Shown piece after piece: positions 1-10,407 of a stretch of 64,000 nt of DNA. The position numbers and the translations under genes were made by a program. The notes below the pieces were generated by a model that was not told where the DNA came from, ran no database searches, and worked only from the letters and a program-made list of their open reading frames with translations. The stretch covers positions 10,099,231 to 10,163,230 of the forward strand of contig CM038039.1 of NCBI GenBank assembly GCA_021397845.1. The letters are read 5' to 3'. Every line of letters begins with the position of its first letter. The first letter of the stretch is position 1. This DNA comes from Areca catechu (lineage: Eukaryota; Streptophyta; Magnoliopsida; Arecales; Arecaceae).

Positions 1-790
1 GAGGGCGAGATCGGCTTCCCTATCTTTCGCTGACTTCGCCCCTCTCAATGGTCAGCGCCCTGCTGAAGATCCACATGATTATGGCAGTAAGATCATGCAC
101 ATGGAAGAGCGCATGGCGGAGATTATCGAGCACCAGAAGGCCAAGGGGGGGTAGGCGTACGACACCTGCCCACCTTTTTCTGTTGAGATCTTGGGGGAGC
201 CTATCCCCTGACACTTCAAAATTTTCCAGGTGAACCTTTACGACGGTACCACCGACCAACTGGATCATTTAGGCACTTACAAAACCCACATGATGGTACA
301 GGGTACCTCCGACGCCCTTTATTGCATCGCCTTCCCAACCACCCTGAAGAAGGCCACCCGGATGTGGTTTACAGCCATCCGACCAGGTACGATCTGGTCT
401 TTTTCTCAACTTGAGACTCTTTTTCTTTCGCATTTCAGGACATGCAGTCGGGCCCCGAAGAACACCGACTGCCTCTTCCTCATATCCCAAAAAGAGGGGA
501 GACCCTCCGGTACTACATGGCCCGCTTCAACTCAACGACCATGTAAGTCCCAGACTTGAACGAGGTGGTAGCGATGTCAGCTTTCAAGAGAGGGCTCCGA
601 TCATCCAGGCTCACATTTTTCCTGGACAAAAAGTTTTCAAAGGACTACACCGAGCTGCTAATCAGGGCTCACAAGTATGCCCTGGCAAAGGAGCAGTCTA
701 CAAGTCGCCACCAAGTGGAGGGAAAATCAGCCACCAAGAAGCGGAGTGATAAAGCCCCTACAGTCCGACCTCCCGGCGATGGCAACTGAC
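1..790 (+). pseudogene. Element A gag (partial, frameshifted)
   Basis: The capsid-type retrotransposon gag domain begins around 225 with YDGTTDQLDHLGTYK and runs through a segment with MWFTAI and LFLSHFRT, followed in another frame by RYYMARFNS and VVAMSAFKRGLRSSRLTF. These blocks align in order with the gag of Element B (10961-11460), which supports the call. A stop near 150, a frameshift near 490-510 and a stop near 547 break the frame. The gag start lies before the window. The product would assemble virus-like particles around the element RNA. Confidence 0.85.
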
Positions 791-879
791 CCACTCGGCG
801 TCGAAGCCCGAAGCCGAGGGACTTCTTCAAAAAGTTTGAGACTTACGCGCCCCTCTCCCTTCCAAGGGAGAAAATTCTC

Positions 880-2127
880 ATGGAGATTGAGAACGATGCT
901 TACTTCCAAAGGCCTCGGCCGATGAGGGGCCCTCCTGCCACCAGAAATAAGAACAAGTACTATCGGTTCCACAGGGACCATGGACACGACACTGAGGAGT
1001 GCCTCCAGCTGAAGGATGCTATTGAAGACCTCATCAGGAGAGGGTGTCTGAGCAAGTACGTCCGCCCCTGCTGGGATCAGGCTGAAGCCTCTACTGTTAG
1101 AGACCCTCCGAAAGAGGCTGAACTCCCCAATCAGCGTCCGACAGGCGGAGGCGTTGGCATGTTGCATCGACGATCCGACTGGGGGTGTAAAGGGGACCAG
1201 GACATTATAAAGAGGCCCAGGGGCTCCGGTGTTATCAGTTTTTTTGATGAAGACCTCTTGGAACCCCATCTCCCAGTTGATGACCCTGTCATTGTGTCGG
1301 CAATCATTGCCAATTATGATGTAAAGCGTGTCCTTATTGATAATGGAAGCTGTGCAGAAGTTTTGCTGTACGACGCCTTTGTTCGAATGAACTTGTCTAG
1401 GTCAAGGCTGCGGGACTCCCTGATGCCGTTCACTGGCTTTGGAGGAAACTCCGTCAGTGTAGAAGGAGAAATCACCTTACCCGTAACCCTTGGGACGGAG
1501 CCTTGCCAACGGACTTTCCCCATCAACTTTGTGGTCGTCCGTACGACCTTGGCGTACAACGCCATCTTAGGCCGACCGGCTCTTAACAGGTTCCGTGCTA
1601 TTGTATCCACTTATCACTTGCTGGCAAAGTTCCCGACTCGTAATGGGGTTGGGGAACTGAGGGGAGACCGCAGGATGGTCAGACAATGTCTGGCCATACA
1701 TGACAAGCAGCTGGATGGATGCCTCATACTTGAGCAACTAGACCCTAGGGATGAAATCGATGACTGCGGTCAGCCTGTCGAAAAGATTGTGTTTGTTCTG
1801 CTCAGAGAGGACGACCCTACTAAAGTACTTCAAATCGGGAGTATGCTAAGTGAAGAAGCCCGACAGGAGCTAGTGGGGTTCTTGAGAAGCAATGCTGATA
1901 TTTTTGCCTGGTCGGCCTCGGACATGCCAGGCATCCCGTCGGACGTCATTACTCATAAACTTAAGGTGGATCCAACATATAGACCTATCCGACAAAAGAA
2001 GAGGAGCTTTACTGCCGAAAGGCAGAAAGCCATCGAAGAAGAAGTGAAGGTGGATCCAACATATAGACCTATCCGACAAAAGAAGAGGAGCTTTACTGCC
2101 GGGAAGAAGCCATCGAAGAAGAAGTGA
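880..2127 (+). pseudogene. Element A gag tail, protease and start of reverse transcriptase
   Basis: This 415-codon open frame starts with EIENDAYFQRPRPMRGPP, then a Cys/His-containing patch (YYRFHRDHGHDTEECLQL) that occupies the usual nucleic-acid-binding position at the gag-pol join. The retropepsin active site reads LIDNGS at about 1333-1350, flanked by a C-terminal ILGRPALN block at about 1564-1587. The last third (PTYRPIRQKKRSF) is the N-terminal approach to the RT domain. An 84-bp direct duplication there ends in a small deletion that shifts the frame. The product would be a polyprotein segment cleaved by its own protease. Confidence 0.85.
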
Positions 2128-2130
2128 AGA
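1963..2130 (+). repeat. 84-bp direct duplication in RT N-terminus
   Basis: The segment beginning aaggtggatccaacatatag at 1963 recurs at 2047, a period of 84 bp (28 codons). The second copy is almost identical but lacks about 4 bp near 2100 (cgggaagaag against cgaaaggcagaaag), which takes the downstream RT out of frame. The near identity implies a recent duplication. Assembly or replication slippage could also produce it. Confidence 0.9.
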
Positions 2131-3291
2131 AACTCCTCGATGCCGGCTTCATTAGGGAGTCCCACTATCCGGAATGGTTGGCCAATGTCGTTATGGTGAA
2201 GAAGGCAGTGAAAGTGGAGGATCTGTGTACACTACACGGATCTCAACAAGGCTTGTTCGAAGGACAGCTTTCCCCTGTCAAAGATTGACCAACTGGTGGA
2301 TGCTATGGCTAGCCACCAGCTCTTGAGCTTCATGGACGCCTTCTTTGGGTACAACCAGATCAGGATGCATCCCAAGGACGAGGAGAAGATGGCCTTTGTC
2401 ATAGATAGGGGGCTATATTGTTACAGGATGATGCCTTTCGGCCTGAAGAATGCGGGTGCCACCTTCCAACGGCTGATCAACTGAGTCTTTGAAGAGCAAA
2501 TCGGAAGGAATATGGAGGCGTACGTCGATGATATGATTGTTAAGAGCCTTTGAAGGGCTGACCACATCAGGGACTTGTAGAAATCCTTCGACGCGCTGAG
2601 ACGTCATCGGATGAAACTAAATCCTGCCAAGTACATATTTGGGGTGACCTCTGGGAAAGTTCTTGGCTTCCTGGTCACTCAAAGGGGTATTGAGGTCAAC
2701 CCCGAGAAGATCAAGGCCATTATGGACATGGCACACCCAACCAGTAAGAAGCAGGTGCAAGAGCTCACGAGCCGTATCACCTCTCTCAGCCGTTTCATCT
2801 CCCGGTCGGCTGAGAGGTCCTTGCCCTTCTTCAAAACTTTGCACTGGTCAGACCGCTTTCAGTGGATCGACGAGTGCCAGTCGGCCTTCGAAGCCTTGAA
2901 GGACTATCTGAAGAACCCTCCACTGTTGGCCAAGCCAATGGAGGGGGAGGTGTTATACCTATACTTGTTGGCCTCTGATGAAGCCGTCAGCACCGTCCTT
3001 GTGCGAGTGGGGGAAGACAGCCAGCAGAAACCTATTTATTACATCAGCAAGGTCCTCCACGATGCCGAGACAAGATATCCCAAAGTCCAAAAACAGGTTT
3101 ATTCATTGGTTATAGCAGCGAAGCGCCTCCGGCCCTACTTCCAGGTGCATCCAATCGTTGTGCTAACTGACCAGCCTCTTAAGGCAATCCTCCGAAGCCC
3201 TGACACCTCCGGATGGCTCGCCAAGTGGGCTTTCAGGCTGGGCGAGTTCGACATCTCCTTTCAATCCCGATCGGCCTTGAAGCCCAGGTAA
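2128..3291 (+). pseudogene. Element A reverse transcriptase and RT-linked RNase H
   Basis: RT motifs appear in order: FMDAFFGYNQIRMHPKDEEK, then MMPFGLKNAGATFQ, then the catalytic YVDDMIVKS box at 2521-2547. The thumb and connection follow (FGVTSGKVLGFLV, RFISRSAERSLPFF). The RT-linked RNase H reads PIYYISKVLHDAETRYPKV with VLTDQPL after it, ending around 3290. A stop at 2482, a stop at 2551 just after the YVDD box and further breaks mean no intact product. In a functional element it copies the RNA into cDNA and removes the RNA template. Confidence 0.9.
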
Positions 3292-3998
3292 TCACTGATT
3301 TTATTGCAAAATGCACCTGGAGGCCAGAGGCCACCTCTTCGATAGTCGAAGTACCTATTGCTGATTCAGCAGAAGGGATCGAGCCCACCTGGACTCTCCA
3401 TGTGGACGAAGCTTCCAATCTCACTGGATGTGGGGCAGGCCTGATCTTAGCCGACCCCGACGGGCAATGTCTGGAGTATGCTCTTCACTTTGCATTTCAG
3501 GTATCGAACAACTAGGCAGAATATGAAGCCTTACTTGCAGGGTTGAGGATAGCTGGTGAACTAGGCATCGGTAGAATCCGGGCCTTCTCTGATTCCCAGT
3601 TGGTAGTCAATCAAGTGAAGGGTGAGTTTGAAATGAGGGACCCTGCCTTGGCTAAGTACTTGGACAAGGTACGAGGCTTTATATCTCAGCTTAAGTTTTT
3701 CGAGATTCTCCATATATCTCGGCTACAAAACTCCCGAGCGGATGCCCTGTCGTGGTTAGCTATAGCTATGGTCAGCACCTCCGACCGGACCTTTGTGGAG
3801 CATCTAAAGCACTCAAGCATTGCTGAAGAGCCAACTGAAATCCATCAGGTTGAGCAGGAGGTGTCATGGATGGACCCGATCCGTACCTTCCTGGTTCAGG
3901 GCACTCTTCTGAATGACCTGGCTGAAGCTAAGCGTATATGCTTGACAGCCTCTAAGTACATCGTCCTCGAGAAACTCTCTACAAGCGATCATTTTTGA
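3292..3998 (+). pseudogene. Element A second (archaeal-type) RNase H
   Basis: A second RNase H fold follows the RT-linked one: LHVDEASNLTGCGAGLIL (normally DGASN), then after a stop (TAG at 3512) AEYEALLAGLRIAGELGIG, FSDSQLVVNQVKGEFEMRDP and SRLQNSRADALSWLA. The Asp, Glu, Asp, Asp positions of the family are recognisable. The first pair reads VDEASN instead of VDGASN. This extra domain is characteristic of Tat retrotransposons. A frame change near 3290 separates it from the RT-linked domain. Confidence 0.85.
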
Positions 3999-5084
3999 AG
4001 TGCTTGGGGCCGACCGATGCAGACTATGTGCTCGGGAGATACATGAAGGCATTTGTGACGACCACCTTGGAGGAAGATCCCTGACCTATAAAATTATTCA
4101 GCAGGAATATTACTGGCCCACAATTTAAAAGGATGCGTCGGACTTCGTGCGGAAGTGTGATGCGTGTCAAAGGTATTCGGGTGTCCAAAGGAGGCCTGCC
4201 AGCCAGCTGACCCCGCTTACGGTGCCGTGGCCATTTGCCCAGTGGGGCATGGACATCCTAGGACCCTTTCTCCAATGTCCGGCCAATGGAAATTTTTCCT
4301 TGTGGCCATCAATTACTTTACCAAATGGGTGGAGGCTGAAGCAGTGGCACAAATAATGGAGGCCAAGGTGGAGAACTTCGTCCGAAACTACATCATCTTC
4401 CGGTTCGGCATCCCACGGACAATCATTACTGATAATGAAAGACAATTTGATAACTTAAGGTTCCGGGATTTTTGCTAGCAATACCATATTTCCCATTGGC
4501 TCACCTCAGTCGGCCACCCTCAGTCCAATGGGGAGGCTGAAGTCACCAATCGGACGATCCTGCATGGGTTGAAGACCCGACTGAACGAAGCCAAAGGACT
4601 TTAGGCGAAAGTGCTTCACTCGGTACTATGGGCATATGGGACTACCACTCGGACAGCAACCGGAGAAACTCCGTTCAACTTGACCTATGGGAGTGAGGCG
4701 GTCATCCCCGTAGAAATCTCCTTGCAATCCCTGCGGGTTGATCACCTCACTGAGCCGATCAATTCAGAGCAACGAAGGGCTGACCTGGATTTGTTGGAGG
4801 AAACCAGGGTCCGGACAAGCATGAAGATGGAGACCTACTGACAGAAGATGGCTAGATATTACAACTTGAGGATTAAGGCACGAACCTTCCAAGTTGGAGA
4901 CTTGGTCTTGCAGAGGATGGAGATTTCAAGACCGACCGAGCAAGAAAAACTTTTTCCTAATTGGGAAGGTCCTTATCGCGTCAACAGGGTGATCTGGGCT
5001 AGGACCTACCGACTCGAGCATTTGGACGAACGACAAGTATCACGCCCATGGAATGCAGACAACCTTCGTAAGTACTATCAATAA
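3999..5084 (+). pseudogene. Element A integrase
   Basis: The zinc-binding region is seen as a His-containing block (DDHLGGRSLTYKI, EYYWPT) and CDACQRY. The catalytic core follows with the first Asp in WGMDILGPF, the second in IITDNERQFD and the Glu in HPQSNGEAEVTNR. The C-terminal part reads FNLTYGSEAVIPVEI, FQVGDLVLQRM and NWEGPYRVNRV, ending at LRKYYQ and TAA at 5082-5084. Stops at about 4126, 4476 and 4602, and a frame change near 4280, inactivate it. There is no chromodomain, as expected for Tat elements. Confidence 0.88.
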
Positions 5085-5107
5085 AGTCCACAGTTTCTTC
5101 CATCAAC

Positions 5108-5540
5108 ACTCCGAAAGTCTAACTCCGATCGGCAAAGGCTCTAGGACAGCCAACTCCGAAAGTCCGACTCCAATCGGTAGAGGCTCTAGGACAGCCAACT
5201 CCGAAAGTCCAACTCCGATCGGCAGAGGCTCTAGGGTAGCCCACTCAAAAGTTCGACTCTAGTCGACAGAGGCTCTAGGGCAGCCCACTCCGAATGTCCG
5301 ACTCCAGTCGACAGAGGCTCTAGGGCAACCCACTCCGAAAGTCCCACTCCAGTCAGTAAAGGCTCTAGGGCAACCCACTCTGAAAGTCCGACTCCGATCA
5401 GCAGAGGCTCTAGGGCAACCCACTCTGAAAGTTCGACTCTGGTCGGCAGAGGCTCTAATGCAACCCACTCCGAAAGTCTGACTCCGGTCGGCAGAGGCTC
5501 TAGGGCAACCCACTCCGAAAGTCTGACCCCTGTCGGTAAT
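5108..5540 (+). repeat. 45-bp minisatellite downstream of integrase (about 9-10 copies)
   Basis: The word ggctctagg recurs every 45 bp (first copies at 5137 and 5182) with the shared unit text tccgaaagtccgactccgat. Copies differ by a few substitutions (atcggc, gtcgac, gtcggt variants). It starts about 25 bp after the integrase stop, where Element B has an unrelated 97-bp minisatellite. There are no spacers between units, so it is a tandem array and not a CRISPR. Confidence 0.95.
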
Positions 5541-5689
5541 CACCGCAAAATGACCCATGCGAAACAGCGTGGAGAACAGGTGGCAAACCTGAGCCAGCCA
5601 ACTGACTAAGCTTGGGGCAAATTTTTGGGTTCATGAGCCCGGACTAAGCTGTCGCCCCTTCCGGCCAGCGTATCAGCTTCAAACTCCAA

Positions 5690-5875
5690 GAAGCCGACCA
5701 GAAATACTTAGAAAAATTTTGAAAGAAAAGAAAGGTGACCTGCGATACCAAGGAGCCGACCGGAAACACTTAGAAAAACTTTGAAAGAAAAGAAAGGTGA
5801 CCTGCATGCCAAGGAGCCGACTGGAAATACTTAGAAAAATTTTGAAAGGAAAGCGTTCGCTTCACACCTATATAC
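5690..5875 (+). repeat. Triplicated unit of about 60 bp
   Basis: Three consecutive copies contain gagccgac, then acttagaaaaa and ttttgaaagaaaag, then gtgacctgc. Period is about 60-62 bp. The third copy is shortened. The array lies between the 45-bp minisatellite and the 3' end of the antisense gene. Confidence 0.85.
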
Positions 5876-5936
5876 ATCAAAGATAGCCAAGAGGTCTTTT
5901 CATTAATATCAAAAACAGGTGTTTACAAAAGGTGGG

Positions 5937-8090
5937 TCAGACCTTTACAAACCCCTTAGGTCGGACCCACGGAAGATGCATTGGGGGCCCAACTTCGGCC
6001 CTGTCCACTACAACCGGAGGGTCAACAGGAACCGTAGCACTTAGGGGCTCGATCGGGACATCCGTCGCCCCTACTTCGGCCCTGGCCTCCTCCATCTCAC
6101 CTTCGGCCTGGGGCTCTCCCTCCTCCGTAGGTTCTTCCAGCTCCGCGCCCAACAAGTCCAGCTCCGGGAAAAGTAAGGCCACCTTCTTCAAGCAGTCATC
6201 GTAGCCTTCTCGGTAGAAGTCCGACACCGCCTCTTCAACCTCCTCATCAAAGTCAGTGGAAGCCTTGTATGCTGTCACTGCATCCCGGACCTGCCTCGCG
6301 GCCAGCTCCCTTGCTTCCTCAAGCTGGGCGTCAGCTGTACTACCATTGCCTGCTCAGCCTGGGTCCTCTTGTCGGCCTCGAAGGATCGACCCTCCTCCTC
6401 TTGCAGCCGGCGAGTGAGGGAATTCACCCTCGCCTTCCTCTTCTTCAGTCTGGCCTCCCGGTCGGCCAGTTGGCTCTCTGCCTCCTTCAGGGCCTCTTTC
6501 AATGATCGGCCTCTACTTGGATGGCCGATAACCTCTCTTCCGTGGACTTTAAGGATGCCCCCATGGCGGCTTGAGTTGCCTCCATGGCTGCCTGAGTTGC
6601 CTCCAGCTCCTGCACCCTTCTGGCAGAGGTCTTGGCTGCGTGAAGCACTCGACCGATGCCATCGTCCATCAAGGAGATGTCATGAAGGAGCTGCAAACGC
6701 AAGACTAAGTTAGGACTGTAAGAGGGAGGAAAAGATACGAGGAAGCAAGTTGGATGCCTTACCCTCATGAGGTTACGGTAAGACTCCATGGCCACATCAC
6801 TCAGGTTCCTTTGAATTGACCGCTCCCAGTCGACGTCGGTCATCGCCCCCCTAAGTAGGCTCCGCGCTCTCCGGGGGTGGTCCAGGGCATTCCAGTGCTG
6901 GAACTCCTCCTGACAAACTTCTTCGTTAGACTCTTCTTCGATCGCCTCATCTTCGGCCTCTCCTCCTACAACCGCCCCCTTTCCCCTGTCCACCGAGGGT
7001 TCCGCCTTATCTAGGCCGACGGGTGCAGGGGCTGACATTGCCACTGTACCATATGGTTTTGACTGCTCCTGCCCCCGCGGGGCGGCCGACCCCTCGGCAA
7101 GAATCGAAGCCCTGGGCATCTTCTTGGCTAACACCTCAGTGAGGGGGGTGTCATCCTCATCAGACTCTACCTCCACAACGGGTGCAGGCTGTTTCTCCTC
7201 CCGTCTCTTCTTCTGTCTTTCGGCAGCTGGTATTGGGGCCGACCCTGGAGTAGGCCTCTTCCGCACTGCCGCTGAATGACCTTGGCCTTGTCAATTCTCT
7301 TCATCCCCCTTCCAGTGATAAAGAGATTAAAGATTAGCCAAAGAAAGAGAAGCAGCAGGGTCAAAAGGGCAAGCCGTAAAGAAAGAGTTCGGCCCTTGCC
7401 TAAAAATCTTTGGGAGCTGATCCTTGCCCAGTGAAGGCGGTCTTCTCCCAGCAGCTCAAATGCCACGGTCGGGCTAGCTCCACTGATCTCATTAAACTTA
7501 GCCTGGTCGGCCATCAGGATTGACCTCCCCTCACGGAGCCTTACCCACGGTTCCCTCCACAAGGGCTCGAACCTCCAGGGTTGGAGACTGCTCACAAGGA
7601 AGAACCGGGCCTTCCACCCATGGACGGTCGACGGGAGACACTTTAAGATTTTTTGGTCGAGACGGGGACTGAACATCCACCATTCCCGGCTCCTAAAGTC
7701 TTTCTTTAAAAGAAAGAAGTTGTCGAAAAGAGATAACCTCGGTTCGAGTCCGACCCTATGACACAACACGACGAAACAGCATATGACCCGGATGCTGTTC
7801 GGGGTTAGCTGTACCGGGGTTATCCTATAGAACTTGAAGACCTCTACAAAGAAGGGATGCAAAGGGAACCTCAAACCGGCTTTGAGGTGCGATTCGTACA
7901 TTAGGAGAGTTCCCGGTCCCAATGGACTGTTCGCTCTCCCCTTTTGGCCTGGCAACGCGAGGTGCAGAGTAGTGGGAATCCTGTACACTGCTCTAAGGTT
8001 CTCGACCTGTTCTCGGGTCATGGTCGATGGAATCTCACTCAGCCCTCGCTGCCTAGGTCTATGGACTGGACCCCTACTAGTGGTCACCAT
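5937..8090 (-). pseudogene. Antisense gene of Element A (putative gypsy-type transposon protein, PF04195-like N-terminus, coiled-coil C-terminus)
   Basis: The gene reads opposite to the element from ATG at 8090. Exon 1 carries a domain I recognise as the plant 'putative gypsy type transposon' family: LRFPLHPFFVEVFKFYRI, QLTPNSIRVI, then KKDFRSREWWMFSPR. A Lys/Glu-rich region follows (AERQKKRREEK), then a long heptad-rich coiled coil (ESQLADREARLKKRKARV) and an acidic end containing FYREGYDDCLKKVALLFPEL. A canonical intron (6691-6762, GTAAGG to TTGCAG) joins NLMR to LLHDIS. Another lies near 7301-7400, where the donor reads GC rather than GT. Frame changes near 6350 may be decay or a further intron. 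Its role is unknown. Element B carries two related copies. Confidence 0.75.
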
Positions 8091-8235
8091 TAAGACTAAA
8101 GAAGAAGGAAGACTAAGGGGCTAACCTGAAGCTGAACTCCTAAGAGCCGAGTTTCATGGAAGAAGAAGGAGGAGCTCTCTCTCCTGCGGGGCACAAACAC
8201 GACTGGAAAACCCTCTCAAAGCGCCTCGCCCCTCC

Positions 8236-8243
8236 TTTTATAG
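8236..8243 (-). promoter_or_regulatory. TATA box of Element A antisense gene
   Basis: On the minus strand the sequence reads ctataaaagga, 146 bp upstream of the ATG at 8090, and is followed by a C/T-rich leader. Equivalent TATA boxes stand 119 and 139 bp upstream of the two antisense genes in Element B. That agreement supports an independent promoter inside the element. Confidence 0.65.
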
Positions 8244-8670
8244 GTCTCTGGAAGGGCACCGCCTTTCACTTCGTGGGCGTCCCAACCGCCTCATCGGAAG
8301 ATGCGACCGTCCACATATGGGGACCGAAGCGACGGGCCGATCCCAGTGGCAGACGGCGATCCGTGTAAGTGCCAAATCAACGGTACGAGAATCGCCTAAA
8401 AAATGGAATCGGCCACCCAGATGCTGCCATGTGGTGCGGCGCGTCCCTTCGTTCTTTCCAGTACACTTGCCAGCCTGACCCTTCATCATGACACCCTTTC
8501 AGCATCAACTGCGACCCCTGCACCCCAAATACGAGGCTGACATCTGTCCAGGAGGCCGATCGTGGGAGATTTGAAGCGATCCATCGTGATGATCCCGGAT
8601 CAAGCCTAAACGGACACGATCTGTACCAAAAATGATGCTCCTGCACTTCGAGGTCACGTGCCTCCTCAAA

Positions 8671-8691
8671 GCCTAGCAACGGGGGGGCAAC
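8671..8691 (+). other. Polypurine tract of Element A
   Basis: The stretch agcaacgggggggcaac ends directly at the TG of the 3' LTR at 8692. It sits where plus-strand DNA synthesis is primed in LTR retrotransposons. The G7 run is the core. Confidence 0.75.
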
Positions 8692-9330
8692 TGTTATACC
8701 CGACCGGCTGACCCGGGTTGAGGCTCCCACTGATCGGCTCTCGTGGAGGTCCCGACTGGTTCCCTACCGGAGGTTCAATGAGCCGACTGGTTTGAAGGCC
8801 GACCGACCTGAAGATCAGCTGACCCATTAAAGGCCGACCCACCAAAGGCCGACCTACTGAGAGGCAGGCCAACCAGAAGACCGGCTGATCCACTTCTGTT
8901 GAGCTTGATGGACTTATTCCCACACAGGGAACCGTTCGAAGGTTCTGGAAGGTTCCCTCTAGCTGGTACCAGAATTCTGTTGCAACGGACTCCACGACGT
9001 GGCCACGACTTTATGCCACCTCGCCATCACTCTAATCCTCCCAGGGAAAAATCAGAAACTTTTATTCTGCCCTCTAACAGATTTTGGCAGTATCCCATGC
9101 CCATAAAAGGTGTTTGGGGGACCTCCGTCGAGGTAAGTGGTTCTTCTCCCTCTCCACGCTACACTTCTCATTTTTTCTCTCGACTCTATTACTCCAGACC
9201 CCCTGCTAACTTAAGATCGGAGTGTTCCCCGCTGGAGCATCTCCGGCGCCCAGGAGACTTTGTGCAGGTTAACTGGCGAAGTTCTCCAGTGTAGTGAGCT
9301 GAGCCCGATCCAAGTGGAAGCGCGGCAACA
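8692..9330 (+). repeat. 3' LTR of Element A (639 bp)
   Basis: The LTR begins TGTTATACCC directly after the polypurine tract and ends GCGGCAACA at 9330, giving the expected TGTT...AACA inverted ends. A TATA-like box is at 9102-9110. The 5' partner is outside the window, so the boundaries rest on the polypurine tract and termini, not on an LTR-LTR alignment. Confidence 0.8.
9102..9110 (+). promoter_or_regulatory. TATA-like box in 3' LTR of Element A
   Basis: The sequence cataaaagg lies about 410 bp into the LTR, a plausible U3/R boundary position. Transcripts of the element would start about 30 bp downstream. Confidence 0.5.
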
Positions 9331-9650
9331 AATATAATTACAGATATAGATATTAATTGGATATAAAAATTTATATCCATGTTTGTTTTAAGTGAATATG
9401 GAATAAATCATATATTAAAAATATGGATAGAAATATAGATAGAAATCGGATACTTAAATTATATGACTATAAAATCAAAGATAACTAAGTAAAGGATAAA
9501 TTAAGTTAATAGCATGTTAATATGCTTATATATATTTTTAAAATATTATGAATATTATATAAAATTAAATAAGATTACAAGCAAAATCTTGGATAGTTGT
9601 CAATCCATATCCATTAATTATTTTTGTGTGGATATGGATACAGATATTAT
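9331..9650. other. AT-rich spacer between Elements A and B
   Basis: About 320 bp of AT-rich DNA with recurrent ggatatgg, gatatagat and tccatatcc words in both orientations. It looks like a degenerate foldback or low-complexity fragment. I see no gene in it. It is either the original insertion-site DNA or the remains of a small element. Confidence 0.5.
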
Positions 9651-9708
9651 TGGGATACGACACGTTTGGTCTATTTATATTAATCTGGTGGAGGTTGAAT
9701 CTAATTAA

Positions 9709-10010
9709 TGCCCAAGAGGTATAAGACCGATCAATGCCCAAGAGATGTACAGCCGATCAATGCCCAAGAGGCATAAGGTCGATCGACGTCCAAGATGCGC
9801 AAAGCCGATCAATGTCCAAGAGGTATAAGACTAATCAATGTCCAAGAGGCATACAGTCGATCAATATCCAAGAGGCGTACAGCCGATCAATGCCCAAGAG
9901 GCGTACAGCCGATCAATGCCCAAGAGACATAAGGCTGATCGATGCCCAAGAGGCGCAAAGCCGATCAACACTCGGGAGAAGCAAGGCTGATCAATGTTCA
10001 AGTGATGCGA
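9709..10010 (+). repeat. 26-bp tandem array inside 5' LTR of Element B
   Basis: About 11-12 copies of a unit reading gatcaatgcccaagaggc plus a variable 8-bp tail (gtacagcc, ataaggcc, gcaaagcc). The 26-bp period was measured between gatcaa at 9963 and 9989. The same array occupies 18305-18665 in the 3' LTR. Open reading frames through it are a by-product of the repeat. Confidence 0.95.
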
Positions 10011-10130
10011 GATTATTCAGCATCTGAAAAATAGCTGATCAACTATGGATAATGCTTGCTTCATGTGCTGATGCCTTAACAAACTAACCAATTACAGCTG
10101 GGTTGGCTGGAATTGGTTAAGTTTAAGGTC

Positions 10131-10138
10131 TATAAATA
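10131..10138 (+). promoter_or_regulatory. TATA box in 5' LTR of Element B
   Basis: The sequence ggtctataaatacc lies about 480 bp into the LTR and 215 bp before its end. It is a close match to the plant TATA consensus and the likely promoter for the element's genomic RNA. Confidence 0.7.
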
Positions 10139-10348
10139 CCAGTGAGCACGACAGAGAGGGGGATTCTTTTTCCAAAATACCTTTCACTTGATTTTTCTTC
10201 AGACCTCATTTGTCTAGCCCAGACTCCATTGATGAACCTGAGATCGAAAGCATTGCAATACACAGAGCTTCCAAGAACCAGTTCAACTCGACCTTCTTTG
10301 ATTTGATTCGGGCTTAGGCTTCATTGTAATTTGTCTGGACACAACAGA

Positions 10349-10366
10349 TTGGCATGCTAGGTAGGG
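10349..10366 (+). other. Primer-binding-site-like sequence of Element B
   Basis: The sequence ttggcatgctaggtaggg begins 2 bp after the LTR end, the place where a tRNA 3' end anneals to prime minus-strand synthesis. It begins TGG, as a site complementary to a tRNA CCA end must. I cannot name the tRNA with confidence. Confidence 0.6.
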
Positions 10367-10407
10367 GAACTTGGTGAAATAGTTTCAAGAATCTGGAAGA
10401 AAATACG

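Larger units (their letters stand above)
1..9330 (+). mobile_element. Element A: Tat-lineage Ty3/gypsy LTR retrotransposon, 5' end outside window
   Basis: The order gag - protease - RT - RNase H - second RNase H - integrase - minisatellite - antisense gene - polypurine tract - 3' LTR is read directly. The second RNase H after the RT-linked one is the hallmark of the plant Tat lineage (Ogre, Retand and Grande relatives). An antisense gene downstream of integrase is also known from some Tat elements such as Grande. The 5' LTR and primer-binding site are not in the window. Every pol domain carries stops or frameshifts, so this copy is not autonomous. Lineage assignment rests on domain order and motifs, not a phylogeny. 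Confidence 0.9.
9651..10346 (+). repeat. 5' LTR of Element B (about 696 bp)
   Basis: The start tgggatacgacacgtttggt at 9651 recurs at 18253. Both are followed by the same 26-bp array. The proposed end is ...ggacacaaca at 10346, immediately before the primer-binding-site-like ttggcatgc. A TATA box lies at 10131. The 3' copy lacks the second half, so the 3' boundary of this LTR rests on the terminal CA and the adjacent primer-binding site. Confidence 0.75.

Noticed and set aside
5108..5540. CRISPR-like regular repeats
   Set aside because: Units are contiguous with no unique spacers, diverged, and inside a plant retrotransposon.
5053..5558. ORFs through the 45-bp repeat on both strands
   Set aside because: A 45-bp period keeps any frame open, so these are repeat artefacts after the integrase stop.
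9734..10027. 97-codon ORF rich in Pro-Arg-Gly-Ile-Arg repeats (also at 18224-18560)
   Set aside because: It is a translation of the 26-bp LTR array, whose unit lacks stops. There is no start context or protein family.
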